Shown: piece after piece, positions 9,488 to 21,690 of the stretch | Numbering within the stretch: the stretch's first letter is position 1 | Layout: each line of letters opens with the position of its first letter | Assembly: GCF_021018805.1 (NCBI RefSeq) | Contig: NW_026961075.1 | Coordinates: 159,001 to 223,000 of the forward strand | DNA length: 64,000 bases | Source of the DNA: Prinia subflava | Lineage: Eukaryota > Chordata > Aves > Passeriformes > Cisticolidae | Direction of reading: 5' to 3' | Translations under genes and position numbers: made by a program | Notes under the pieces: model-generated | What the model saw: only the letters and a program-made list of their open reading frames with translations | Told to the model about the DNA's origin: nothing | Database searches by the model: none

Positions 9488-10403
9488 TCCTCTCTCTCTA
9501 CTCTTTTATCTACTTTTTTATAGCCCAAGTATGTAGAAGTTTGGCTGGTGGGAACAGAGGAGGTGACAAATGAAATCCATGTCCACTCCACGTCCGGATA
9601 GAATTGAGAGTGCAGCTAGAGAAATCTCTGTATTTTCTGCTAAATTAGAAATCCTGAACAGAGAAAGCTCTAAAGACCAAGGGGCCTTCTTTTTTCTTTT
9701 TCCTTTTTCCCCCGAACAATTCTCATTGTAGCCATTTACAGGATCAGGAACATTACCTTGAAGTCGAGGTGTATTTCACAGGTAGCGAGAAAACAAAGTA
9801 GACTTGATCTTGTAACTCTCATTGTTTAGTAACAAAGAAATCCGAAACAAAACAAACAACATAAAAAAAAAAAAAAAAAAAAAAATCCACCAACCCCACA
9901 AAAGAACAGAGAAAGAGAAATTATACCAATATTATTTTAATTTAAAACCACTTTCTCCCTTAGAAAACCAGGCTAATGTAATTCTGCTTAATTGGGGTGC
10001 TGTCGTGTTTAGGTTACTGAATTAATAGAGTTTAAAACATACAGCAATAAACACGAATTTTAAAAACTAAGTACAAAAATATGAATATATATAATAAAAC
10101 AAATATAAATATGAAAAATAATATCGTAAGTAAATGCAATCTATAATATTTCTCATTACTTATATTATATACAGTAGTCTATATATTACATCCATAGATA
10201 TGACTAGAAAAAAGACATGGTAATTATCAATATTAAAATAATAAATGTAAAGAAATAATGGAATAGAGCTTAAAACAGAGGGGGTTTTTTGGTTTGAATT
10301 TGCTTGGTGGCAGGGGTTCTCTTTTAAGCGGCGGCCGGGTGTCTTTCGGGGCGTTTCTTTTAGGGGGTTTCTGTGCACGTTCTCTTCGGGGGTCCCTGTC
10401 TGC

Positions 10404-10541
10404 TGTGGACACAGCGCGGTACTGCAGCTCTGCCCCGGGCCCGTCCCAGTGCTGCCGCCTTGTGGACACAGCGCGGTACTGCAGCTCTGCCCCGGGCCCG
10501 TCCCAGTGCTGCCGCCTTGTGGACACAGCGCGGTACTGCAG
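10404..10541. repeat. 57-bp GC-rich VNTR, unit 2
   Basis: Two full units plus a partial. Both full units are the CCCCGGGCCCG variant. Confidence 0.95.
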
Positions 10542-11162
10542 ATGTTCATCCCAGGGGAGTTGCTGGCTTGGCTAGAATTGGTTTCCCAGTAAAACTGGGG
10601 GTTGTCTAGAAAACCTGAATTTGTGGGAGGCACTGGGTTTGTTTTCCCTATCCCTGCATCACAGTCAAGAACACTCCTGGAGCTGTGTTAGGCAGTGGAA
10701 GGAGGGGAGAGCTGCATTTATTGAATTCCTTTGTTGTTGTTATTGTTGTATTTTTTCATGCTATTTTATTTTATTGTGTTTTAGATTTTCATGTTTTTTT
10801 ATTTTGACTTTTAAAAAATATTTTAATGTTTCCTCAAATTTTTAATTTTTCGATTTTTAGTTTACTTTTATATTTTATAGTTATGATTTCACTTTTTATT
10901 TTATTTTCAATAACTTTTAAATTTTTATTTAGATTTATGTTTTATTTTTATGTTTGCGGTTGTTTTGTATTTTTTAATGTTTCCTTAGTAATTTTTCCTT
11001 TGTAATTTTTTCCTTTGTCATTTTTTCCTCTCTAATTTTTTCCACTATAATTTTTTCCTTTTTAATTTTTTATTTTTTATTTTTCTCTTTTTAATTTTTC
11101 TCCTTTTTAATGTTTTCCTTTCTAATTTTTTCCTTTCTGATTTCTCCTTTCTCGATTTTGTC

Positions 11163-11661
11163 AGGCACCCCCCTTTAAAACCGGGGTGCCTTCGGCCGTG
11201 CCACAACAAAGATGGCGGCCCAACAGGAAATGGTTTCAGCCACAAACAAGATGGCAGCCGGAAGTATGGGCAGTCACCTAATGCCCCGCTCAAGATGGCG
11301 GCTCGTCGAGCCGCCTTCGACCTTCCAAAGACGGCGGCCAAAAAAGGCGGGAAAACACAAGGACCACCCATGGGCGTCGACCCAACTGCCTGCGCCCGAC
11401 CCCGAAAACGGCGCCGCTCAGGAACAATTTTCAGCGTCGCTTCCCGGCGCGAGGGAGCTGTGTGCCCGCTGTGCCGCGCCGCGGTGCGGTTGCGGCAGCC
11501 ATTTTGGTGAGGCGCCTGAGTAACCAGCTACCCGGGGCCTTCGGGGGTGCCACAAAAAAGATGGCGGCTCTACCGGATGTGTCTTCACCACAACCAAGAT
11601 GGCGGCTACAACGGGCGGAAGTAACGTTTATATAGGGTTTATGTAGGGTTTGGACCCTATA
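11163..11661 (+). promoter_or_regulatory. YY1/ETS-rich promoter of MIS18A-like copy 2
   Basis: Copy of the block at 2872-3370. The YY1-type motif at the 3114 equivalent is AAAACGGCGCC, losing the core T. The second TATATAGGG is TATGTAGGG, which breaks one base pair of the terminal palindrome. Confidence 0.73.
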
Positions 11662-11907
11662 GCCGCGGCCGAACCAAGGCTCTGCTGCAGGTGTATTCGA
11701 GACATCTTTCCTTTTTGTTTGACAGAAGGAAGAGGGGAAAAAAAAAAAAAAAAAAAAAAAGAGGAAGAAAAAACGGGAGCAGTTCCGGGGCGGTCCCGGG
11801 GCGGTCCCGGGGCGGTGTGCGCCGTCACTGCCGCCTTCTCGGCGGGCGATTCCAAGGCGCTGTCGGGCTCTCTGCCGGCCGGTCGGCGGGCGGGCGGCCG
11901 GGACGCG

Positions 11908-14634
11908 ATGGCGCTGTGCCCGGAGCTGGAGCGCTCGCTGTCGCTGCTGCAGCCGGGCGCCGACCGGGCCCAGCAGCAGCAGGAGCGGCGGGCGGACGCG
12001 GCCCCCACGCCCATGGTGTTCATGTGCGCCGGCTGCGGGCGCCCCGTGGGCGACACCCGCACCTGGGGTTCAGTGTCGAGGACAGCGGTCCCATCCTGCT
12101 GCGCAGTGAGTACCAGCGCTGCCACCCCCGTGCCGCCGCGGTCGCTGCCGCCGTGCCTCCTGCCCTGCCTCCCGCCGCAGCTGCGGCCGCCAGCGTCGCC
12201 GCGGACCCGGGGCGGAAGGGCTCCGAGCTCCCCGGAGAGTGCGGATGGTGAGGGCCGGGCCTGGCTGGACACAGTCCCGGGGGAGTCGGGGTTCCCGGCG
12301 CTGGGGACCGGCAAAGGGCCCGGAGCGCTCGTGTGGCCCGAGAGCCCCTGGAGCACTTATCTGGGGTGGGCTGTACAAGCCGCGTATGGCCTAAGGGAGA
12401 GGGATTTCTCACAAGGACATGTAGTGATGGACAAGGGAGGCAGCTTTAGATTAAATGTCGGGAAGAAATTTTTCCCTGCGAGGGCGGTGAGGCCGTGGTA
12501 CAGGTTCCCCAGAGAAGCTGTGGCTGCCCCTGTGTCCCTGGAAGTGCCCAAGGCCAGGTTGGACGGGGCTTGGAACACCCTGGGATAGTGGAAGCTGTCC
12601 CTGCCCAGGGCCGGGGGTGGAATGGGGTGAGCTTGAAGGCCCCTTCCACAATTCAGCGATTCTGATGGTCTTGGTCTTGCTGAGGTTAGCCAGCCTGAGG
12701 AGCTGATGCAAATTCAGGCTAAAAGATGAGTGCTCATCATTTATACTGTGTAAAGCATGAATGAAAGGTTAAAAAAGTTCTAATGCATGATTTAAATTTT
12801 TTTTTTTTATTTTTAAGAAAAGGGATGGGGAGAGGTGCCTCCTTTTATTTTCTTCTGAATAAATGTTATTCCTTGCTTGCAGCATGGTAGAAACCCTACT
12901 CTGCTCTGGCTGCTCCAGGACCCTTGGCAGCAGATACATGCACGCCTCAAGGCATCTCGACTGCAAGAGGGATTTGTTCTGTGTCCGTACTGACTCTGTT
13001 GAAAGGTAAGTGCAGAATGTTTATGGGTCAGCCTGCCAGCTCCACTGCACTCACCAGGCATGGCACTGAGGGTGCTCCTGTTACATCTCTGGCAAGGCTG
13101 GAGGGAGCGTCCTCTGCTGCTCTGTCCCACGGTGGTTTTCTGTATTGGTGCTGTTGGCATCCCAGTGCTCAGCTGTAGGGAACATCACCTGTGTAAGGCA
13201 CATCCTAGAAAAAGAACCAAAACAAACCAACCTGGCCTGCCTTTTGTGTGGGAAGTTGCATTCCAGCCCAGAAAATATCACCAGGTCCAGGGCACTAGAG
13301 GGTTCCTTCGCATTTGATTGGAAGAGTTCACAAACCAAGCACCAAAGAGGCCTGGCTGGAGCCTGTTAGGGGTCCGCATGATCAGCAGGGAGTGTGGCCA
13401 GAGGGGCTCGGGCAGGACTTGGGGTGGCTCTGCCCTGTGCTGGCCACATCTGCTCTGTCCTTGCTAAGATGGGCAAAGGCAACTCTGACAACTGAGTACG
13501 TGCTTGAGACTCTCACTCAGCTGTCTTAAAATCTGTCTAGAAAATGAAAGTGTGCTTGGGTTTAGTTGGTTTATAGCACTTCAAAGGGGTTATTAAAAAC
13601 TGTATCCTCAATTAAGGCTCCGCACCAGAGTCCTTTTGTGCAGGCATTGTCCTAATAGACAGTGGTTGTTCATCTGGACTGGTTTTAATGTCTCTTTTTT
13701 TTTCTGAAGTTCCCATTTATTTTGCTGTATTGCTGTGGATATTCCCCTTGGTACTCTGGACAGGGTTTGGAGATTTTTTTCTTCATTCCACTGCTAGAGT
13801 ACTTTTTTTATTGCATGGCAGTAAAATTCTCTCATGCACTAACTTGGCTGCAGAATGGCATTTTCTGGCAAAGGGATGCTGCTTCTGCCAGCCAGCACTG
13901 CACTGTTCTTGGTGTCTTGGTGCCATTTTCCACTGTATCCCGTATCCCCAGAATCCACGGCTGTCTCTCAGGGTTCTAAAGGAGTGCTGTATTTGGATTT
14001 TTGGCTTCAGTGTGGGAAGTGCATGATGTAACCTGTGGCATCTCAGCTCTAGGCCAGGAACCCTGGAAAAGCAATCTCTCATTCACGAGGAGCCGCTTAC
14101 TCTTGAAAGCCCAGCTGTCTTGCAAGAGGTGCCGCACAGGGTGAGATTTAACCTTACATCATTCTTTGTTGAAATCACCTCTGAGAAATCTTAATATGCT
14201 TCAATGGTTTCTGCAGAACAGCTTATTCCACCCAGAGCAATTCAGTGCATTGTAACATGTACTGGACTGCTTCCTGTAATTGCTGTCTTGTGCTCTGCAA
14301 GACTTTTAGCCACTTTTCCTTCAGTTTTCTTGGTAGTTAGCATTTTCTGTTTATCAAGCACAGCATTAGGTTCCTATTTCTGTCTCAGAAATTTGATATG
14401 ATGTTTCTAGTTAGTTCCGATTCACTTCTCTAGATCTTCATTTAACTTTTAGCCATGTTTCTTCTGCCTCCTGTGGAAATGGACTTAATGCTTTTGCTGT
14501 AACTTTATCTTGAAATATTAATCACAAATTAATCATGGTAAATCAAGTTGATGTTTTGCTCTACTAAAATCTTGTGACTGCAGGTAGGAAGAGTTGGGAG
14601 CGAACAGCCTGAGGAAGTGGACTGTGGAAGCTGA
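11908..14634 (+). pseudogene. MIS18A: MIS18A-like gene copy 2, exon-1 frameshift
   Basis: Same architecture as the first copy: exon 1 at 11908-12105, second-zinc exon 12883-13005, C-terminal-region exon 14053-14140 and putative last exon 14584-14634. The exon-1 deletion is present, again in the context ACCTGGGGTTCAG. Exon 14053-14140 stays open and reads EKQSLIHEEPLTLES instead of EKQARIHEEPLTLES. The last exon has Pro for Ser (EQPEEVDCGS then stop). Splice dinucleotides are intact at each boundary. Intron 13006-14052 holds nothing recognised. Confidence 0.8.
12411..12666 (+). mobile_element. CR1 LINE 3' end, copy 2
   Basis: Orthologous insertion in unit 2, same ends and truncation as at 4122-4377. 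It was therefore inserted before the array expanded. Confidence 0.92.
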
Positions 14635-14920
14635 AGGTTGTCCAGCCAAAGCTGAGTGTGTGGCTCTGACACTGACCAAGGCTGGAAAGAGTTACTGTGT
14701 GGACAGAGAATGTTAGAGCCAGGTGAGCTTTCACAGGATGAAAGGAGCGAGGAGAGAATCGAATGGAAAGAATTGCTGAGATCAGGTTTGAGCCCTTTCT
14801 TTGGGTTTGGGATTTGTTTTGGTTTTTTTGTTACCCAACACTGCTTAGCATTACTACTGTGAGATTTAAAGTTTTCTCCAAAAACTCAGAATTAATTTCC
14901 CCACTCTGCCCCACTGGTAG

Positions 14921-16430
14921 GCACCGCATCTCTTAGAAAAGCTCCTACCCACCATCTTCACTGCCCCAGTTTGAAGTAGTGCTCCAGTTTAGCCCGTAGT
15001 AATGGGTCTTACATCCCTTTCTGTTCAGGTAACTACACCATTTTGTTATTGACATATCTGCCAGAGGAGCCTACATTACTCCAGTGTAATTTGTGAGGCA
15101 GTTTCTGCTCTAACAAGTTTTTGAATGCTGCTCAACTGCAAGAGAGCTCCTTCTGGATGTTTGAAGGTGACAGAAGAGATGGTCGCATCCCAGGAGCTTG
15201 ATTTTGGAATGTTTAATGGAATTGGCCCAGTAGCTTTTACTTGTGGGCTTTGCAAGTCTGCCCACAGCAGGTCCAGCCTGTGCTTCAACTTAGAGCCCTC
15301 AGTGGGCAGGGAAATGGACCTTGGAGAGATTGTTACAGCTCTACTTAACGCTTTCTGAATTGGGATGATTTTCTGGAAGTAGGCTGTCCATTCTGACCCA
15401 TTTTCTTCTCTCTCCTTGCAGACTGTAGCTGCTAAAAGGCTGAGGTGAGACCAGGATCTGCAAAATCTCTGACTCTCCATGTCTTCCCAAGGCTGAAGCC
15501 GTGTTTGCTGTCAATGACAACCCAGTGGAAGATGCTAAAGACTGAAAACTTTGGGGTTTTTCCCCTGAATCCCATGACACTCTCTGCAGCTGTGCCCTGC
15601 ATATCTCTTAAAAGAGTTTCCGGCTTTAGAAGGGTTTTACCCTGTGCAATATTGATCTATAAGTCAATGAAAAAGAATCTTACTGTATCAATGTGATGTT
15701 ACTTGGTTTGAGTTGTTTAATCAAAGCATATCATTGATAAGGGGTTTGAGAATCCCTTGGACGGCCCTTGGGGCTGGCAGCTCTGATTTATTTTCTCTTC
15801 ATTCCTTTAATGTCGTTCAATTATTTCTTAAGCAATTACTGCAATTTGGATATCCAGTAAGGACAGCAGCATTCCCACTCTGCTGGATTGGGAAATCCAA
15901 GCCCAATTCCTTGGAGAGATTGAGGGGATGGGGAGCTGAGCCTCAGGCTGGGTTTTGACAGTGGGAATTCGGTGAGGAAGAAAGAAGAGAGATTTCCCCA
16001 AAAAGGGGTTTAGGCCAGTTCTGCTGGCTTTGGGTGCCTCTACCTCCCAAAAATCCTCCTGGTTCAACAGGACTTGAAGAAGCAGCAGGATGTGCTAGGG
16101 GCCTGTGCTGAGACCCCCAAACCCTGGTCAGGGAGGCTGGGAAGTGTCAGCTCCAGAGGAACACCAGAGAGGGGCTACGCTGGGACGCCTCAAATTGCAG
16201 CCAGAGATGCTGGGCACTGCTGCACCTTTGGGACACTGCAGCGAGGCTCCACTGCCTGATGCAGAGAGCTGTCCCATTATTGTTTGTCGTGCTTAGAAGC
16301 GGGCAGGTCATTCCAGCTGCACGGGTTGAAAAGCCCAGGGGAGCAGGTGGAGTCGCAGACGATCACACAGAAGCCAAGCTGGGAGAGGAAATGAGCTGTG
16401 CCACAGATTTCTTTTTCCCCAATGCCCCAG
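14921..16430 (+). other. Long-type segment, proximal part, unit 2
   Basis: Begins after CCCCACTGGTAG. It contains a possible tiny exon (after TCTCTCCTTGCAG at 15420, before GGTGAGACC). A 134-codon minus-strand frame (15076-15480) is also present in unit 5. Neither is recognised. The remainder looks like ordinary non-coding DNA. Confidence 0.4.
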
Positions 16431-16980
16431 CACAGCCCCGGCTGCGGGCGGATCAAGAGCGGCTCGGCCCCAGTGCCCGGCCCGGAGCGGCTCCTGCCGC
16501 CCGCCGCCATCCCGGTCCCAGTCCCGGCCCCAACGCCGCCCCGGTGCTCCGGCCCCCAGACGCACAGCCCGCCCGCCGGGGGAGAGGCGGCTGCTCTCGG
16601 GACCCCCAGCCGACACCGAGAGGAGCCGAACGAGAAACCCCCAGTCCCACTCCCGGCTCTGCCTCAGTGCCCCGAGCTCCGCCCAGCCCGGGAGCAGCCC
16701 GGGCTGGGCTCCAGTGTGAGGGGGGGCCGGCCCGGGGGAGAGGGGCGGGGCCGGCTCGGGGGAGAGGGGCGGGGCCGGCTCGGGGGAGAGGGGCGGGGCC
16801 GGCCCGGAGGAGAGGGGCGGGGCCGGCCCGGAGGAGAGGGGCGGGGCCCGCTCGGAAGAGAGGGGCGGGGCCGGCCCGGAGGAGAGGGGCGGGGCCGCGG
16901 GCGATGGTCCCACCTACAACTCGGGCAGGGCGGGGAGGGCTCGGGGTGGGGCCGGGGCTCTGTGAGGCACTGCTGCAGAT
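16430..16980. promoter_or_regulatory. CpG-island-like segment with GC-box minisatellite, unit 2
   Basis: A 24-bp unit carrying GAGGGGCGGGGCC is repeated seven times (16734-16902). Each copy contains a consensus Sp1/KLF GC box. The flanks are GC-rich with many CpG. This looks like a promoter. The nearest candidate exon on the + strand is 0.7 kb downstream, and a minus-strand transcript is equally possible. Open frames of up to 290 codons here are GC-composition artefacts. Confidence 0.6.
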
Positions 16981-17534
16981 GTGGAAGTGTCTGAGCTGGA
17001 GATATGCAGAGAACATCTGAATTCCATACTTGCCCCTTGTGCAATGAAGAACTAAGTTGCACGCGAGGGGAGCAGTATTTATAAACTGTCTCCATATTTC
17101 CCTGTCATTCTGGCTGTTTGGATTTAGCCTGGGCTTATCAGCTAGATCATAAACAAGCCAACCCAGCTCCTGAACTCTCAATGAAATGCTTCTACAGACA
17201 GACAAGCTAGTAATGATTCCAAAGGAAAAATTGTAAATGAAGGCTAATGATTGCTGGGGAATTTCCTTAGGAACTTCCTTAGGAATGATGAACTTCACAC
17301 ACAGAATTTTGGAGGTGGAATCCAAATTTCAGCCTTGGGCACTTGCAGGAGAAGAGGGATCCTTATCCATAGCAAGGAAAGTCTGGTGCCCCAGTGTGTC
17401 AAGTGCTGACAGTGAACTGTCTAGGGAATGAGCAGCAAGTCCCCCCTGCCCTCACACTCAGAGCGGCAGCAGCCACAGGTGTCAGCTATGAGAATGATGA
17501 GGACAGGGAACAAAGACAGCTGGGTGCTGTAACG

Positions 17535-17657
17535 ATGATGAGGGGGCGGGTCCTCCCGAGGCTGCTTTAAGAGGGGGTGCCTCAGCTCAGTTCCGCATGG
17601 AGCTGCTGGAAGAGAGAGGCTTATGGTGGCCTCCCAGGCATGTCTCATGGAGTGATG
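17535..17657 (+). other. Candidate promoter and first exon, unit 2
   Basis: A GC box GGGGGCGGG (17542-17550) and TTTAAGA lie 25-55 bp before an ATG at 17597. The frame reads MELLEERGLWWPPRHVSWSD and reaches a donor G/GTGAGA at 17658. I do not recognise the peptide and see no matching next exon, so this may be chance or the remnant of a captured gene 5' end. Confidence 0.3.
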
Positions 17658-17879
17658 GTGAGAGCCTCTCATTGGGTCTGGGGGAGCAACTGGATGCACT
17701 TGGGTGTGGGGCTTTGCTTGAAGGAGGTGCTGGGGGGCAAACCTTTGTGCTAGACGGGGCAGCAGCCGGTGAGCCAGTGTGGGTTTGTACAGGGGACTTT
17801 CACCTTTTGCTTTTCAATTTTATCTTGCTAATCCCTCCCTGCTGCCCCTGAAAAAAATGGGGGTTATGAGGACAAAGGA

Positions 17880-19062
17880 AGTTTAAATTGAGGGAAGAAA
17901 CTCCTGTTTTGTTATTGTCTGTGTTTAAATTGGTGAAAAACCCCCTTTGCCTAGGATTTTAATGAATAGTAGTATTTAAATGTGGTTTTTATTAAATATT
18001 ATGGTTTTTGGTGGTATATAGTGTTTTGCTTTATTTTTTGGTTGTATTTATTAGATGTAATTTAGTTTTTGAGTGAAGATAACTTAATGGATGAGTTTGT
18101 TTGTATTTGAGATAGAATTAATTCGAGTAGCTTTTTAAATAGACTTCTGATAAATGTTATTGAGGTTTTGTTTTTATTTATTGTATGTAGGGATTCAGAT
18201 TGGGTAGGGCTGGCTTGGGTGATGGAGATTTGGGTGTTTTGTTGGATGCAGCTTTTAATATTTAAAAGTTTTTTCTGTTTAGTTTTTTTAAGGTGGTTTT
18301 TACTATTTCACTGTGTAGATTTATTTTGTTTGTTGATGGTGTATGATAAGGGATACGGTCTATTTATTTAATGTTGTATTTCTTACTTCAGGTGTTGATC
18401 ATGTTTTTTTTTTTAGACTGGGTTTTGTTGTTTGTTTTTTTTTATGGGGTATGATATGTTAAAGGATATGCTTTCTAAGGCTTACCATGGTGTAATGGGA
18501 TGTAATATGAGGTACAGGGTCTGCTTTCAGTCATTTAGTGGTGTTTATTGTTATTGCGGTGAGTATGTAGTGTTTTGGTTGGTTTGAGGTAGTGTGATGT
18601 AGTTAATTTGTTAGGATTTTCTAATACATGTGGTTGGATTATTGTTTCTTTTATTGCAAGGGTTTATTCATTTGGTTTATTTGGTTGCAGTATATGTTTG
18701 ATAGGTTCAGATAATTTGGGAGATACTGTTCATGGTTAAATTGATCTTTTGGTTTTGTGTGTATATATAGGTGATTTTTTTGTTTGGATGGTTTGAGGCA
18801 TTATGGGTTTATTGAATTAGGAATAATATTTTTGGTGTTGTTAAGTTTATTTGTGATATTTTTATATTTGCGGCATGATTTGTTTGTTGTTTTGGTGGGT
18901 CTTATTTGTTTTATTTTTGCAAACATGGCAGTGATATGGTGGATTTTTTAGGTAGTTTTTTGGGGTAGTGACATTCCTGTTTTGTTGCGGTGTGGATTTT
19001 CTACTCTAAGTTTTCAAGCTAGCTTTCTATTTCATTTGTGTGTTATGATTTAAATTATACAT
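17880..19062. other. C-depleted, T/G-rich tract, left part, unit 2
   Basis: On the + strand C is rare while G is common: 18001-18060 has one C and fourteen G. The depletion is strand-specific, so CpG decay does not explain it, since that removes C and G alike. No gene is supported; frames are short and hydrophobic because of the T content. Confidence 0.8.
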
Positions 19063-19068
19063 ACTGTT

Positions 19069-19511
19069 AGGTGTCAATCCTCTGTGCCCCTGCCTCTATT
19101 TCTAGAGCTTTCCCTGCCAGTCTTTTTTAAATCGATATATCATTTGCTGTTTCATATCATCACACTGCTTCTGCTATTCCCATTGGATTTTGTTCTGTAC
19201 TCCCTGCCCTAAACCCCTCCCTGAGTGCATTTTCATTGGTTGCTTGCTTTGTATTGCCCTGTCTATAAAACGCACGGGAGGACACGTGCCCCCGGTCTTT
19301 GGGGTCCAGCTTTTAGTTGTTATGCTTCAGTTATACCTGTAATAAATCTCCTTAGTTTACCCCAAGACCCGTCTCGTCTTCACTTTGTCTCTGCGCGCAT
19401 AGACTGGCTGAACCAGAGTCCCGGTGGGGAAGTGAGAGCTCCCCGGGGGAAGGTGTCGCACCCCTGAATGTCGCTGCGTGCCCTGGGGTTTAGGAAAACA
19501 CGCACAGCGAC
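19069..19511 (+). mobile_element. Solo LTR of an endogenous retrovirus, unit 2
   Basis: 443 bp with normal base composition interrupt the C-poor tract. In order it contains an ATTGG (inverted CCAAT) at about 19232, TATAAAA at 19264-19270, AATAAA at 19341-19346 and a GC-rich tail. The direct repeat ACTGTT flanks it (19063-19068 and 19512-19517), consistent with a 6-bp target duplication. The tail ends in an inverted repeat (19469-19480 with 19499-19512). No internal viral genes are present. The family is not assigned, and the exact ends could shift by a few bases. Confidence 0.75.
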
Positions 19512-19517
19512 ACTGTT

Positions 19518-20465
19518 TACTAGTTTAGATTTTTTCATGTTGTTAATTAGTTTGGGTTTTTTAGTTATTTTATAGAGTAGTGGTTATTATTTATGAGTTA
19601 GTGTAGGTTTTTTTAGTTGTGTTTAGGGTCAGTTGTAGGTCAGTTTTGAGTTCAGCAAGTTGGATTGATTTATATCTTCTGCTAGTTTTTGTGATTTGCT
19701 GTGTGGAATTCTCTATGGTTGTTTCCAGTTTTTGTTCTATTTTTATGATGTGATAAGAATTGTTAGTGAAAAGACTCTAGTGTTCTTTGTTTGTATGGTG
19801 GAGTTTTTTAGTTTGTGTTCATTTTTTGGTTTTTTTTTGTTAATGGTAATAAAGATTTTTTGGGGGGTTAATTTGTGATTACTTGAAAGATTTTAGGGAC
19901 ATTTAGGCTTTTTTATGTGGGTGTGCTGTATGAAGAGAGTAATTTATTTGTTTTATGTGATGTTGGTGGTGTGGTGGGTAGAGGGCCTTTTTGTAGTAGT
20001 TATTTTAAATGTTTGAGGGGTTTTGGCACTTTAGTTACAGTGGGACTTTTAAATTTTATTTTTAGTTAGTTTTTTTAGGTTTTATTACAGTTAACAGTTG
20101 TGATTTTTTTTGCTGTGTTAGTAATAGAAGTGGATTTTGATTTTGTATGTAGTGATGGGATTATTGTATATGGCATACTAGTGTTGACTGGGATTTAAAT
20201 TTCTGTGGTTCTGATGTGTTAGGTTAATATGTTTATGTATTTCAAAACACATGGGATTTTGCTTTTTGTTTGGTTAGAGACAGGCCTTTTTAAGTTTGGG
20301 GAGGTTCTGGATGTATATTTGAGTTTTTTTAAAGGAATTGGACGAGGTATTATTTTCATTATATTTAGTAGTTTGATTATGGGTCATCAGAGTTGGCTTT
20401 TTTTGGTGCAATTTTTTTTGAGTTTTCTTTTTCAAAGTTCATGTATTTGTGTGGTTAGGGCAGTG
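19518..20465. other. C-depleted, T/G-rich tract, right part, unit 2
   Basis: Continuation of the C-poor DNA to the right of the LTR (20041-20100 has three C and ten G). It stops abruptly near 20465, where normal composition and exon-like modules start. Confidence 0.8.
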
Positions 20466-20599
20466 GTGTTTCTGGTGTAACTCTAAGCATCCATTGTTGT
20501 TTGTGTGTTCCAGCTGCTCTGCTCGTATTACATTGAGACCCCCTTACAGAGCGGCAAACAGCTCTGCTGAGACCGTGCCCTGATGTTTGGTTTTCTTTG

Positions 20600-21690
20600 T
20601 GAGAGCTGACTGAGACACAGCAGCCCGGGGACAGCAGGGAATTCCCCAAGGGCAGGACGGCCTTCCTTTGCACCCGACGCAGATTCTCGTTCCCGGAAGT
20701 CCCAGAGATAAGTGGAGGGCTATGAGCCACAGAGGGGATGAAAGCAGGGTGCCGGGTGGGAACTCGCGGAGAGGGGTCTGGAGTCAGCTCTGCAGACCGG
20801 GATGGCCCAGATGTGACCCTTTAGGCCACATCGAGGGAAAGTCTCCGTTTTGATCACAGTGCTGAGGTGTGCAGGGCAGAGCAGTCCCAGGCCATGTGGA
20901 GTCACTTGTCTGTTGTGCACTCTGTGTCTTTTGGGCGTCTCACATGCAATATCTTCTGCCTTAGCCCTTCGAGGAGCCTCTCGGAAACACCAGGCATCGT
21001 TCTTAATACCTCCCTATTCCTCAGCTCGGTGGCTTTGACTTGGGACCTCGCACGCACATCAGAATCACATCTCTCTTCAGAAGCATCCGGTCCCAGGTCT
21101 TTTCAGGTCTTGTTCTGAGCTGTACTGACAGCTGTGCACCGCAATGATCCATTGTGGCGGAGTAGGCATTGTAAGAATGCCGAGATAGGTCGAGGTATCT
21201 GACCGTAGGTTTCTCGGGCATCCATCTTTGCGGTTCTCGGACGAAGCAGTTCTGCTGGCGTCTTCTTGCTGCCGGGTTCTTTGAGCGTCATCGGCTCTAC
21301 ATCGGTCTTACCTCGGTCATCTCCTTCCGCATTCTCTCGGCCCTCAGGGTCCTTCTTCTTGCCAAGCCTTTTCTCTCGCTGTTGCGTCCTTCTCGTTTGT
21401 GGTGTCCTGTGTCACGGGTGTTGGTGTGCGTTTGGCCCTGCGCTGCTCTGCCCTGCTGCGTAGCCTGGGTGTAGGGGTAATAGGGCATGTCCCGGGGACT
21501 TGAAGTTTGCAGTGTAGGGTGTAGTGGGAGCGTAGAGGGTATTTTTAGGTGGGCACAAGATGCCTGGAGGTTTTAAGTTATCCTGCAGTGCTCTGACTTT
21601 TGTACTGACTTTCAGATGCAGATGGATTAAATCTGTGGCAGAGGGCCCCATCCTGGGTGAGGGTGTTCTCCTCCTCCACTGCCTGAAGAA
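20600..21690. repeat. R module, first copy, unit 2
   Basis: About 1.05 kb, related to 23815-24900 and 25490-26560. Shared landmarks in order are GAGATAAGTGGAGGGCT, GTCCCAGGCCATGTGGAGTC, CATCCGGTCCCAGGTCTTTT, ATCTTTGCGGTTCTC and TATCCTGCAG. It is followed by a T module (21690-21910) ending in an acceptor-like TATTTTAG. No protein is recognised on either strand. Confidence 0.85.

Noticed and set aside
15076..15480. 134-codon minus-strand frame, also in unit 5 (53553-53957)
   Set aside because: The two copies are practically identical DNA, so conservation carries no information. No motif is recognised and splice-like signals favour the other strand.
16259..17325. Frames of 198-290 codons around the GC-box minisatellite on both strands
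   Set aside because: The 24-bp repeat is a multiple of three and stop-free, so all frames stay open. The peptides are proline, glycine and arginine repeats.
19069..20465. Full endogenous retrovirus with coding genes
   Set aside because: Only one LTR is present and no gag, pol or env-like frame is visible in the flanks, so I call a solo LTR.
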